Assembly (NCBI GenBank): GCA_039586815.1
Contig: JBDHJR010000027.1
Location: forward strand, 1 to 27,672
DNA from: WVYX01 sp039586815
GTDB taxonomy: Bacteria > Gemmatimonadota > Gemmatimonadetes > Gemmatimonadales > GWC2-71-9
Length of the DNA: 27,672 nt
Direction: 5' to 3'
Shown here: in pieces, positions 1 through 6,480 of the stretch
How the letters are laid out: every line of letters starts with the position of its first letter
Numbering within the stretch: the stretch's first letter is position 1
Notes under the pieces: generated by a model
The model's database searches: none
Seen by the model: the letters and a program-made list of their open reading frames with translations, nothing else
What the model was told of the DNA's origin: nothing
Translations under genes and position numbers: made by a program

Positions 1-1390
1 TCGCGATCGTGCCGTCGGTCATCAGCTCGGCCAGCGCCACGTAGCCGAGAATGTTCGCGATGAGCGAGGCCCCGAGCAGCAACGCCGCGGCCCGAAGCAG
101 AAGAAGGAAGGCATGCTGCCAGCGCGAGCGCTCGGCACCGCTTTCTCGGTGCTGCCGGCGGAGGAAGAAGAGGACTCCCCCGAGGACGATCGCGCTCACG
201 GCGAGCATCATGACCCGATTGAGCAGCGGCTGGGTCACCGCAACGTCGAAAACTGAGTCGGCTGCGAAGATCCCGATGAGCGCGTACACGGGACCGACGA
301 GCTTGGGGGGCACCAGCGCCGGTACGAGTCGCACCAGCGGCACCATCGCGATCAGGCCGACGATCTCGAAGAATCCGCTTGGCGCAAGTGGATGCAGCGT
401 CCGTGTGAGAAGCAGCGCGAGCAGGAGCCCGGTCGCGACCGGGCGGTCCAGGACGTATCCTGCCGACCGGACGGTCTCGTCGTCGATCTCCCAGCGCTGC
501 GTGCGCCGCCGCAACGCAATCAGGGAGCCGGCGAAGACCAGGAACAGGATCAGGTGCACCCACAGGCGTTCGTCGTTGCGCACCACGTAGTCCTGCACCC
601 TACCTGTGCGCTCCCGGAATGCGGCCCGTGCTTGCGGCGCGGCTGCCCGCTCCCGCTCCTCCTGGGTGAACGCAGCCCAGAGCGGCGGGCTCTCCGCGCT
701 GAGGATACGGCGCTGGGCGCTCTGACGGGCTGACTGGATGGACGTCAGAGCCTCGTTGACGATGATGGCCTGATCCGCGATCTGGTTCTGCAGCGTCAGC
801 AAACGGTCCCGCGGGCGGCGTAACTCGGCGTCGAGCGCGTCGATGTCGTTGAGTTGGGAACGCACCCGCTCGACGAGTGCGCCCGGGAGCTCCTCGGCCG
901 CGGCCGAGTCACTCGTCAACTGCCACGACTCGCGCATTTCGGCGAGGCGGGCCCGCTGGCCGTCGAGCGATTGGGTCTGGCTCTCCAGCGTGCTGCGCGC
1001 CCGATCGAGCGTGGACTGATATGCAAGCCACTGCTGCTCCATGTCCTCCAGCTCGCTGAGGTACATGGCCACGAGGCGGTCCTGGCCGAGTGCTTGACGC
1101 TGCTCGCTGATGGTTTCGACGAGCGACTGCAGGGCGGAGTCGATGTTGGCCACGGCGCTGTCGGACACCAATCCCGCGCGGATCTCCCGCAGCTCCGTGG
1201 TCGCCCCCTCGGCCCGTTGCGGGATGTCCGTCGCAGAGATCGGCTGCGGCCCGCTGGGGGCGACAGCCGTGTCCACTTGAGCGGCGGGCGGCTGTTGCTC
1301 CTCCTGCGCCGTAAGCGGCAAGGACCACAACGTCGTGAGAGATCCGGCCAGAGCGGCTGCCGCGATAATGCGATTCATGGGGATCGTCAT
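1..1390 (-). CDS. MscS-family mechanosensitive channel, N-terminal part (runs off left edge)
   Basis: The visible 463 codons read inward from ATG at 1390 and are open to the window edge, so the C-terminus is missing. Seen: a signal peptide (residues 1 to about 28, ending near LTAQE), a long Gln/Glu/Arg-rich helical region (about 60-265) with coiled-coil character, then five or six hydrophobic segments (about 277-293, 340-356, 365-380, 391-410, 426-446). The last visible residues, LGYVALAELMTDGTIA, resemble the pore-lining start of the MscS domain. This is the layout of large MscS channels (MscK/YbdG-like), which release solutes on osmotic downshock from the inner membrane. ATG at 1378 is an alternative start. 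It lies 4 nt after the FAD-subunit gene and so is last in the molybdoenzyme operon. The MscS beta domain itself is not visible, so the family call rests on topology and the last motif. Confidence 0.7.
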   Translation of the reverse strand, partial: MTIPMNRIIAAAALAGSLTTLWSLPLTAQEEQQPPAAQVDTAVAPSGPQPISATDIPQRAEGATTELREIRAGLVSDSAVANIDSALQSLVETISEQRQALGQDRLVAMYLSELEDMEQQWLAYQSTLDRARSTLESQTQSLDGQRARLAEMRESWQLTSDSAAAEELPGALVERVRSQLNDIDALDAELRRPRDRLLTLQNQIADQAIIVNEALTSIQSARQSAQRRILSAESPPLWAAFTQEERERAAAPQARAAFRERTGRVQDYVVRNDERLWVHLILFLVFAGSLIALRRRTQRWEIDDETVRSAGYVLDRPVATGLLLALLLTRTLHPLAPSGFFEIVGLIAMVPLVRLVPALVPPKLVGPVYALIGIFAADSVFDVAVTQPLLNRVMMLAVSAIVLGGVLFFLRRQHRESGAERSRWQHAFLLLLRAAALLLGASLIANILGYVALAELMTDGTIA

Positions 1391-1394
1391 TGCT

Positions 1395-2402
1395 CTACCG
1401 TGCCTTCCCGGTACGTCGTCGGTCCCGCAGCTCCTCCAGGGCGCCCTGCACGTACACCCGCGTCATCTCCTTGCGCCATGCAAGTCCGAAATCGGTGTTG
1501 TCCATCGGCTTGGACGGCCTGAACGCCGCGTTTGCAGCCGCCGTGACCGCCTCGTCGTCCAGCGAAGTCCCGATGATCGCCTGCGCGGCCTCGGGCACCG
1601 GCATGGGGTAGCTCGCGACCGCACCCAGCACGATGCGGGCATCGGCGACCAAGGCTCCATCCCAGCGAATCCACGCCGCCACGCCCAGCACTGGAAAGTC
1701 GAAGGTTCCGCGGCGGCGCAGCTTCCAGTAGGTGGCATCCCAGCTGTCGAGGGCGGGCAGGCGTACCTCGGTGAGGATCTCGTCGGGATGCTTCGCGAGA
1801 TAGCGGATTCCATCGTCGTTGAAGAAATCGTTCGCAGCGATTACCCGTTCGTCCTCGGGGCCCACGAGCACGAACTCCGCGCCCACAGCTACTGCAACGG
1901 GGGCCGTATCGCTCGACTGCACCGCCCAGCAGCGCGGGCTCGATGGCGCCACCCAGCAGATGCTTCCTTCCTTCTTCATGCAGAAGTCGATCGCCTTCCG
2001 CCACTCGTAGGACTGGTTGTAGTAGTTGCAGCGCGTGTCGAGACAGAGATTGCCGCCGAACGTGCCCATGTTGCGCAACAGCGGCGTGCTCACCAACTCC
2101 GCCGCTCGCGCTAGGGCGGCGTGCCCCTTGAGTATGCGGCCGTTGGTGTGCAAGGCGGTCAGTGTCACGCCGGCGCCCACGGAGATCTCCGAGCCACGCT
2201 TGCCGCCCGTGATGCGGCCGAGCGCGCGTATGCCCGCCAGCGAGATCACCGCCTTCGGCTCCTGATGGCGCCGCTTCATGTTGGGGTAGAGGTCCGTACC
2301 GCCGGCGACGTACATCCCGCCCGGCCCGGCGTCCCGCTTCATGCGCAAGGCCTGCCTCACGCTCTTGGGCTCGAGGTAGGTAAACTCAGGCAAGCGCAGC
2401 AT
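1395..2402 (-). CDS. FAD-binding (beta) subunit of a xanthine-dehydrogenase-family enzyme, 4-hydroxybenzoyl-CoA reductase type with extra [4Fe-4S] loop
   Basis: This 335-residue protein carries electrons between the FeS clusters and FAD in a molybdenum hydroxylase-type complex. The FAD-binding motif VAGGTDLYPNMK (about 32-43) and TFGGN (about 114-118) are present. Residues 125, 141, 149 and 158 are Cys with spacing C-x15-C-x7-C-x8-C, preceded by another Cys at 120. From memory, this is the exact spacing of the [4Fe-4S] ligands in HcrB of Thauera aromatica 4-hydroxybenzoyl-CoA reductase (Cys122/138/146/155); ordinary xanthine dehydrogenase FAD subunits lack this loop. I chose ATG 2402 because MLRLPEFTYLEP is where family members start and because the longer frame begins at GTG 2456, 44 nt inside the upstream gene. 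It lies 10 nt after the 190-residue gene. Substrate is not proven. Confidence 0.88.
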   Translation of the reverse strand: MLRLPEFTYLEPKSVRQALRMKRDAGPGGMYVAGGTDLYPNMKRRHQEPKAVISLAGIRALGRITGGKRGSEISVGAGVTLTALHTNGRILKGHAALARAAELVSTPLLRNMGTFGGNLCLDTRCNYYNQSYEWRKAIDFCMKKEGSICWVAPSSPRCWAVQSSDTAPVAVAVGAEFVLVGPEDERVIAANDFFNDDGIRYLAKHPDEILTEVRLPALDSWDATYWKLRRRGTFDFPVLGVAAWIRWDGALVADARIVLGAVASYPMPVPEAAQAIIGTSLDDEAVTAAANAAFRPSKPMDNTDFGLAWRKEMTRVYVQGALEELRDRRRTGKAR

Positions 2403-2412
2403 CGTTATCGGC

Positions 2413-2985
2413 TCACTCGTCCCAGCGAATCTCGAAGTCCACTTCCCAGTCCCCACTCGACATCAGCTTGCGGGACAGCTCCTCCACCATGACGTTGCGG
2501 CCGCCGGACATGGACACCGCCTTGTTGGAGTAGCCCAGGCAGGCGGGGCCGAGCCAGTCGAGGAACATCTCGGGCAGCTCGAAGTGCAGCTTGGCGAATC
2601 CCTTCTCGGCCGTGGGCACGGTGACGTTCCCCGTCGTGAAGAAGCGGCTCCACAGCTTGGGGTAGTTGCTGATCACGAACGACGGGTTCGCCAGCTTGAA
2701 GAAGATCTTGTACACCGCGTTGAGGCTGCGATCCGCGATGAACTCGTACATCCTCGCGAGCTCTCGGTCGTTGCGCTGCCCGCTCTCTTCCGCCACGGCG
2801 TGGGCCATCCCCTTGAACGCCTCGAAGGAGTATGCGCCGAAGGGTACGACCGTGCCCGACCACACCTTTGCCTGATCCTCGGGAAGACGAGCCCGGGCCC
2901 GCTGCCACACGTCATCGCCGTACTCCTTCAAGATGTATTCCTTGGCGAATACGAAATTCACGCCCTTGGCGACCACGTCGGTCAT
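2413..2985 (-). CDS. Protein of unknown function embedded in the molybdoenzyme operon
   Basis: A 190-residue soluble protein with no signal peptide and no cysteine pair; only one Cys (in GPACLGY). It starts at ATG 2985, 3 nt after the molybdopterin subunit stop, and ends 10 nt before the FAD subunit start, so it is surely co-transcribed and co-translated with the enzyme. I do not recognise it securely. The N-terminus (KGVNFVFAKEYILKEYGDDVW) is faintly like the opening of H-NOX/HNOB or Myxococcus DUF2378 proteins (KG..F....YG...W), and the C-terminus ends in a strand-like DFEIRWDE, but no heme-ligand His can be assigned with confidence. Candidate roles are an accessory subunit, a maturation chaperone or a ligand sensor for the enzyme; none is shown by sequence. 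Confidence 0.75.
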   Translation of the reverse strand: MTDVVAKGVNFVFAKEYILKEYGDDVWQRARARLPEDQAKVWSGTVVPFGAYSFEAFKGMAHAVAEESGQRNDRELARMYEFIADRSLNAVYKIFFKLANPSFVISNYPKLWSRFFTTGNVTVPTAEKGFAKLHFELPEMFLDWLGPACLGYSNKAVSMSGGRNVMVEELSRKLMSSGDWEVDFEIRWDE

Positions 2986-2988
2986 TTG

Positions 2989-5424
2989 TCACACCGCCTT
3001 CCCGTCACCACCCTCCCAGGGTGGTGGCACGCGGGTGGGTTCGGGCCAACGGATGTCCGGGAAGCTCGTCGGTCCGTAACGCGGTTCCTCTCCCTTCGCC
3101 TTGAGCTTGAGCGCTTTGAGCACCTTCTCAGGCGTGATGGGCACCTCGTCCACCCGTACGCCTACTGCATCGTACACGGCGTTGGCCACGGCCGGCATCA
3201 CGGGCAGTAGCGGTCCTTGCCCGACCTCCTTGGCTCCGAACGGCCCTAGCGGATCGGGATCCTCGATCAGATAAGTCACCACATCGCACATTTCGAGCGT
3301 AGTGGGGCTCTTGTACTCCAGCATGCTGGGGATCTTGTGAACCAGGCCCCGCTTCTCGCGGTATGCCATCTCCTCCATCAGGGCCTCGCCCAGACCCATG
3401 TACACGCCCCCTTCCACCTGGCCCATCACCGTGACCGGATTGATGCTGCGTCCTATGTCGTGGGCGATCCAGATGGTCGGCACGCGCACGATCCCGCTGT
3501 CCGGGTCGACCTCGACCTCGGCGATCGCGGCGCTGTAGGAGTACGCTGGCGAGGGTCCCACGCCCGCGCCCCGGTAGCGCCCCGGACTGCGAGGCGGCGT
3601 GTACGACCCCACGGTGCCGATCGTGCCCTCCGCCCCCTCGGCGAGCTGCACCGCCTCGGCGAAGCTCATGCCTGTGTCAGGTTCCTCCACGTCGAACACA
3701 CGGTTCTCGGCGAACGCGAGGCGTGACTCAGGAACGTCGAGCTTCTGTGCCGCGTGGGGCGCGATGATCTCGCGAGCGCGCTCCGCGGCCTGGAGCGCCG
3801 CGTTGCCGCTCATCAGGGTGACGCGCGAGGAGTAGCTCCCCAGGTCCACCGGCGTGAGGTCGGTGTCGGCGGTGACGACCGAGACGTCGCCAACCTCCAC
3901 CCCCAGCACCTCCGCCACGATGTAGGCGAGGATGGAATCCGAGCCCTGCCCGATGTCGGTCGAACCGCAGAAGACTGTGACTCCGCCGCCCCGGTCGCAT
4001 TTCAACTGCACGCCGGAGTGCGGCATGTTGTTCCAGTAGATGGGAAGCCCCGCGCCGCTCAGGTAGCTGGAGCAGGCGAGCCCCACGCCTCTCCCGTGCG
4101 GGAGCTTGCGGAACTTATCCTTCCACTCCGCTCCCTCAGTGACCTTGCGAATGCACTGGCCCAGCCCCATTGAGCCGACCTTGAGGTAGTTCGCAGTCAC
4201 GGAGTCGGGCGGCACCAGGTGGTGCAGGCGCAGCTCGGCGGGGTCGGTGTCCAACTCCTCGGCGAGCTTGTCCAGGTGGATTTCGAGGGCGTAGCGCGGC
4301 TGCGGCGTGCCGTGGCCGCGCTTGGGTCCGCACGGCGCTTTATTGGTGAAGGTGCGGGCTCCCTGGAACCGGTAGCGCTCGACGTGATACGTGACGGTTT
4401 GCAGGGCACCCGTGTAGTAGGTGCTGGCCACCCCGTAGGAGCCATACGCGCCACCGTCGAGAAGCGTCTTGAAGTGCATGCCCTTGATCGCACCGTCCTC
4501 GGTGACGCCGGTCTTCACCCACATGAGCGTGGGATGGCGCCCGCGATGGCAGTAGAACACCTCCTCGCGCGTGAGACAGATCTTCACGGGCCGGCCGGTT
4601 ACCATCGAGAGCTTGGCGGCCACGATCTCGTGATTGAACGGATCGCTCTTGCCGCCGAATCCCCCGCCGTTGGGGCAGGCTATCACGCGTATGTGCGACG
4701 CGGGCAGCTCCAGCACCTTGGTGAGGGCGCGGTGCACGTAGTGAGGCGTCTGTGTGGAGCTCCACAGGGTGAGCTTGTCGCCCGACCAGTCGGCCACCGC
4801 CGCGTGCTGCTCCATGGGGAGGTGCGTATTCCCCTCGTAGAAGAACAGGTCCTCACGCACCAGGTCGGCCTCGGCGAAGCCCTGCTCCACGTCGCCGAAC
4901 TCCAAGTCCACCAGCTTATGGAGGTTCCCCTCGGGGCCGTAGTCGTGAATGCGGGGCGTGGGAGTCGCCACGGCGTGCTCTGCCGACCCGATGGCGGGGA
5001 GCTCCTCGTACGCCACGTCGATTAGATCGAGCGCTGCGGTGGCGATCTCCTCGGTGATCGCGGCAACCGCTGCTACGGGGTCGCCGACGAAGCGGGCCGT
5101 GTCGGGCGCGAGGGCGTGCTCGTCCTGGCTCACAGGGAGGATGCCGAACGGAATCGGCAGGTCCTTGCCCGTGAGCACTGCCTTGACGCCCTCCAGTGAC
5201 TCGGCCTTGGACGTATCGAGCGAGACGATCCGCCCGTGAGGCACGGTGCTGCGCAGCAGCTTGGCGTGCAGCATACGGGGCAGCTGCACGTCGTCGGCGA
5301 ACACCGTGCGGCCGGTGACCTTGGCAACCGCGTCCACCTTGCGTTGCGGCGTGCCGACTATGCGGAGCGGCTGCTCGCCGGCCCGGCCCTCCGTAGGTAG
5401 GCTCTTGGGCACCGTGGTGGTCAT
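2989..5424 (-). CDS. Molybdopterin-binding (alpha) subunit of a xanthine-dehydrogenase-family enzyme, HcrA-like
   Basis: An 811-residue catalytic subunit. The N-terminal 'hammerhead' domain (about 20-165) has KVTGRTVFADD; the Mo-cofactor domains follow with MEQHAAVADW (about 204-213), NGGGFGGKSDP (252-262), the RGHGTPQ segment, GSTDIGQGSDS, and the C-terminal GAKEVGQG. The cofactor-contacting glycine-rich loop is intact. The base that activates substrate in the family is a Glu in a GAKxxGE-like motif; here it is Gln736 (codon CAA at 3219-3217). Neighbouring small and FAD subunits complete an alpha-beta-gamma enzyme that, by similarity, oxidises or reductively dehydroxylates an aromatic or heterocyclic substrate in the cytoplasm. 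ATG 5424 has no clear ribosome site; a 78-nt gap with a G-run element precedes it. No molybdenum-cofactor or benzoyl-CoA pathway genes are nearby. Confidence 0.9.
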   Translation of the reverse strand: MTTTVPKSLPTEGRAGEQPLRIVGTPQRKVDAVAKVTGRTVFADDVQLPRMLHAKLLRSTVPHGRIVSLDTSKAESLEGVKAVLTGKDLPIPFGILPVSQDEHALAPDTARFVGDPVAAVAAITEEIATAALDLIDVAYEELPAIGSAEHAVATPTPRIHDYGPEGNLHKLVDLEFGDVEQGFAEADLVREDLFFYEGNTHLPMEQHAAVADWSGDKLTLWSSTQTPHYVHRALTKVLELPASHIRVIACPNGGGFGGKSDPFNHEIVAAKLSMVTGRPVKICLTREEVFYCHRGRHPTLMWVKTGVTEDGAIKGMHFKTLLDGGAYGSYGVASTYYTGALQTVTYHVERYRFQGARTFTNKAPCGPKRGHGTPQPRYALEIHLDKLAEELDTDPAELRLHHLVPPDSVTANYLKVGSMGLGQCIRKVTEGAEWKDKFRKLPHGRGVGLACSSYLSGAGLPIYWNNMPHSGVQLKCDRGGGVTVFCGSTDIGQGSDSILAYIVAEVLGVEVGDVSVVTADTDLTPVDLGSYSSRVTLMSGNAALQAAERAREIIAPHAAQKLDVPESRLAFAENRVFDVEEPDTGMSFAEAVQLAEGAEGTIGTVGSYTPPRSPGRYRGAGVGPSPAYSYSAAIAEVEVDPDSGIVRVPTIWIAHDIGRSINPVTVMGQVEGGVYMGLGEALMEEMAYREKRGLVHKIPSMLEYKSPTTLEMCDVVTYLIEDPDPLGPFGAKEVGQGPLLPVMPAVANAVYDAVGVRVDEVPITPEKVLKALKLKAKGEEPRYGPTSFPDIRWPEPTRVPPPWEGGDGKAV

Positions 5425-5454
5425 GGTGCCCGAAGCGGGGAGGGTCGTGCCGTG

Positions 5455-5479
5455 CCCCCTTCCCCCTTTCCCCTTCCCC
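5455..5479 (-). other. G-quadruplex-type motif in the leader of the molybdopterin subunit gene
   Basis: On the coding (minus) strand this reads G4-A2-G4-A3-G5-A2-G5, four runs of at least four G separated by loops of 2, 3 and 2 A. It lies inside the 78-nt gap (5425-5502) between the [2Fe-2S] subunit and the molybdopterin subunit, about 30 nt upstream of the ATG. Directly 5' is CCCC, which could instead pair with a G run to form a small hairpin. The sequence meets the usual G-quadruplex rule and would be present in the mRNA. Folding and any regulatory effect are inference. Confidence 0.6.
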
Positions 5480-5502
5480 GGGGTTGCGGTGCAGGGCGGC
5501 GG

Positions 5503-6042
5503 CTAGTCATGCCCATGAATCGACTCCGGCGCAGGCTCGGCCTCCTCTCCCCGCATCCGCGCGGCGGCGAGCTCCACCGCCTCGTAGATCTTGAGGTAGC
5601 CGGTGCAGCGGCAGAGGTTGCCGGCCAGCGCCTGCTTGATCTCGTCGCGCGTGGGCTTGGGGTTCTCCTCGATCAGCGCCTGCGCGGCGAGCAGGAATCC
5701 GGGTGTACAGTAGCCGCACTGTGCGGCGCCGAGATCGGCGAAGGTTTGCTGCAGCGGGTGGAGCATCGGGCCGCCGGCCATGCCCTCGACGGTTTCGACA
5801 TGCCTTCCGGCGCACGCGAGGGCGAGAACGAGGCAGGAGAGCACCGGCGTCCCGTCGAGCAGCACCGTGCAAGTGCCGCACTCCCCCAGCTCGCAGCCGT
5901 GCTTGGTGCCGGTGAGCCCCAACTCCTCCCGCAGCACCTCAAGCAGAGTCTTGTGGGGTGCGAACGCGACTTCGGTGGGCTCGCCGTTCACGACGAGCGT
6001 GATCTGGGCGTTCGCGCTCGACTTAGCCTTGCGGCTGGCCAA
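5503..6042 (-). CDS. [2Fe-2S] (gamma) subunit of a xanthine-dehydrogenase-family enzyme, HcrC/CoxS-like
   Basis: A 179-residue electron-transfer subunit. The plant-type ferredoxin cluster is bound by Cys50, 55, 58 and 70 (GCELGECGTC then LSC), and the second, helical-domain cluster by Cys109, 112, 144 and 146 (QCGYCTPG and LCRCTGY). All eight ligands are present and length is usual for the family, with a slightly long C-terminal tail. The start is TTG 6042: no in-frame ATG is available, a GGAGG lies 9 nt upstream, and the start overlaps the end of the YggX-like gene by 20 nt, which suggests translational coupling. It hands electrons between the molybdenum site and the FAD subunit encoded two genes downstream. 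Confidence 0.92.
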   Translation of the reverse strand: MASRKAKSSANAQITLVVNGEPTEVAFAPHKTLLEVLREELGLTGTKHGCELGECGTCTVLLDGTPVLSCLVLALACAGRHVETVEGMAGGPMLHPLQQTFADLGAAQCGYCTPGFLLAAQALIEENPKPTRDEIKQALAGNLCRCTGYLKIYEAVELAAARMRGEEAEPAPESIHGHD

Positions 6043-6262
6043 AGAGGAAGGCCTCCGTCTGCTGCGTCAGGAATTTCCGCGCGTCCTGCTCGCGCAGATC
6101 CAGGCCATAGTGATTGATGATGGCCGTCTGCGTCTGGAGCCACTCCTGCCAGCACTTCTGGCAGATCGTGTCATAGATCTGGTTGCCCAGCTCGCTTGGC
6201 AGGGGTGGCGCCGGCAGCTGCTCGCCGGTTTGTTTGCATCGGGTACAGGGTATCTGAGCCAT
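6023..6262 (-). CDS. YggX-like (Fe(II)-trafficking family) protein with two CxxC motifs
   Basis: A 79-residue protein whose core (SELGNQIYDTI..WQEWLQTQTAIIN..L......R.FL..Q...FLF) matches the YggX/oxidative-damage-protection family (Pfam Iron_traffic, ELGxRIYNEIS...WxxWxxxQTMLINE). YggX in enterobacteria protects FeS enzymes and has a single conserved Cys near the N-terminus. Here there are four: Cys6/Cys9 and Cys34/Cys37, which look like a zinc-ribbon or rubredoxin-like metal site. ATG 6262 is chosen because similarity begins there; the 25-residue upstream extension is unlike the family. It is the first gene of the FeS/Mo enzyme operon and overlaps the next gene by 20 nt. A role in supplying or protecting metal centres of that enzyme is inferred from family and position. 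Confidence 0.78.
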   Translation of the reverse strand: MAQIPCTRCKQTGEQLPAPPLPSELGNQIYDTICQKCWQEWLQTQTAIINHYGLDLREQDARKFLTQQTEAFLFGQPQG

Positions 6263-6270
6263 GGCGCGGT

Positions 6271-6276
6271 AATGTA
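6271..6276 (-). promoter_or_regulatory. Possible -10 element for a leaderless or near-leaderless transcript of the YggX-like gene
   Basis: TACATT on the minus strand (4 of 6 matches to TATAAT) ends 8 nt before the ATG at 6262. There is no Shine-Dalgarno sequence, so transcription could begin at or next to the start codon. No -35 match is seen at the expected distance. The same hexamer occurs 6 nt before the asnB-like start (17465-17470). Confidence 0.3.
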
Positions 6277-6279
6277 ATC

Positions 6280-6480
6280 TTGCACCAGGAGACGCGCGAT
6301 ACCAGCTTTCGGCCGGCGGCGGGCCTGTGTGCCACATGCCGCCATAGCCGCGTAGTCCGATCCGCGCGCGGCTCGACGTTCTGGTATTGCCGGCGATCGG
6401 AAGCGGAGCCCGAGTTCCCCAAGTACCCGCTGCTCCCGGTCATGGAGTGTTTGGGACACGGAGAAAAGGAAGAGTCATGA
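6280..6480 (+). CDS. Small Cys-containing protein of unknown function (CxxCxHSR...FPKYPxLPV family)
   Basis: A 66-residue protein with Cys17, Cys20, Cys37 and Cys57 arranged as CxxC-x16-C-x19-C, and the segments LCATCRHSRVV, RGSTFWYC and FPKYPLLPVMEC. I recognise this as a recurrent small hypothetical protein type; the paired Cys suggest a bound zinc. The frame is supported because its TGA overlaps the ATG of the dipeptidase gene (ATGA). The start is uncertain: TTG 6280 gives a compact protein, while the only in-frame ATG (6196) would place 84 nt antisense to the YggX-like gene. No ribosome site is seen before TTG 6280. With this start, the divergent YggX-like gene begins only 17 bp away. Confidence 0.6.
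   Translation: MHQETRDTSFRPAAGLCATCRHSRVVRSARGSTFWYCRRSEAEPEFPKYPLLPVMECLGHGEKEES

Noticed and set aside
2403..2456. Upstream GTG start of the FAD subunit
   Set aside because: It would add 18 residues unlike the family and overlap the upstream gene by 44 nt; ATG 2402 puts the cluster cysteines at the positions expected from HcrB.
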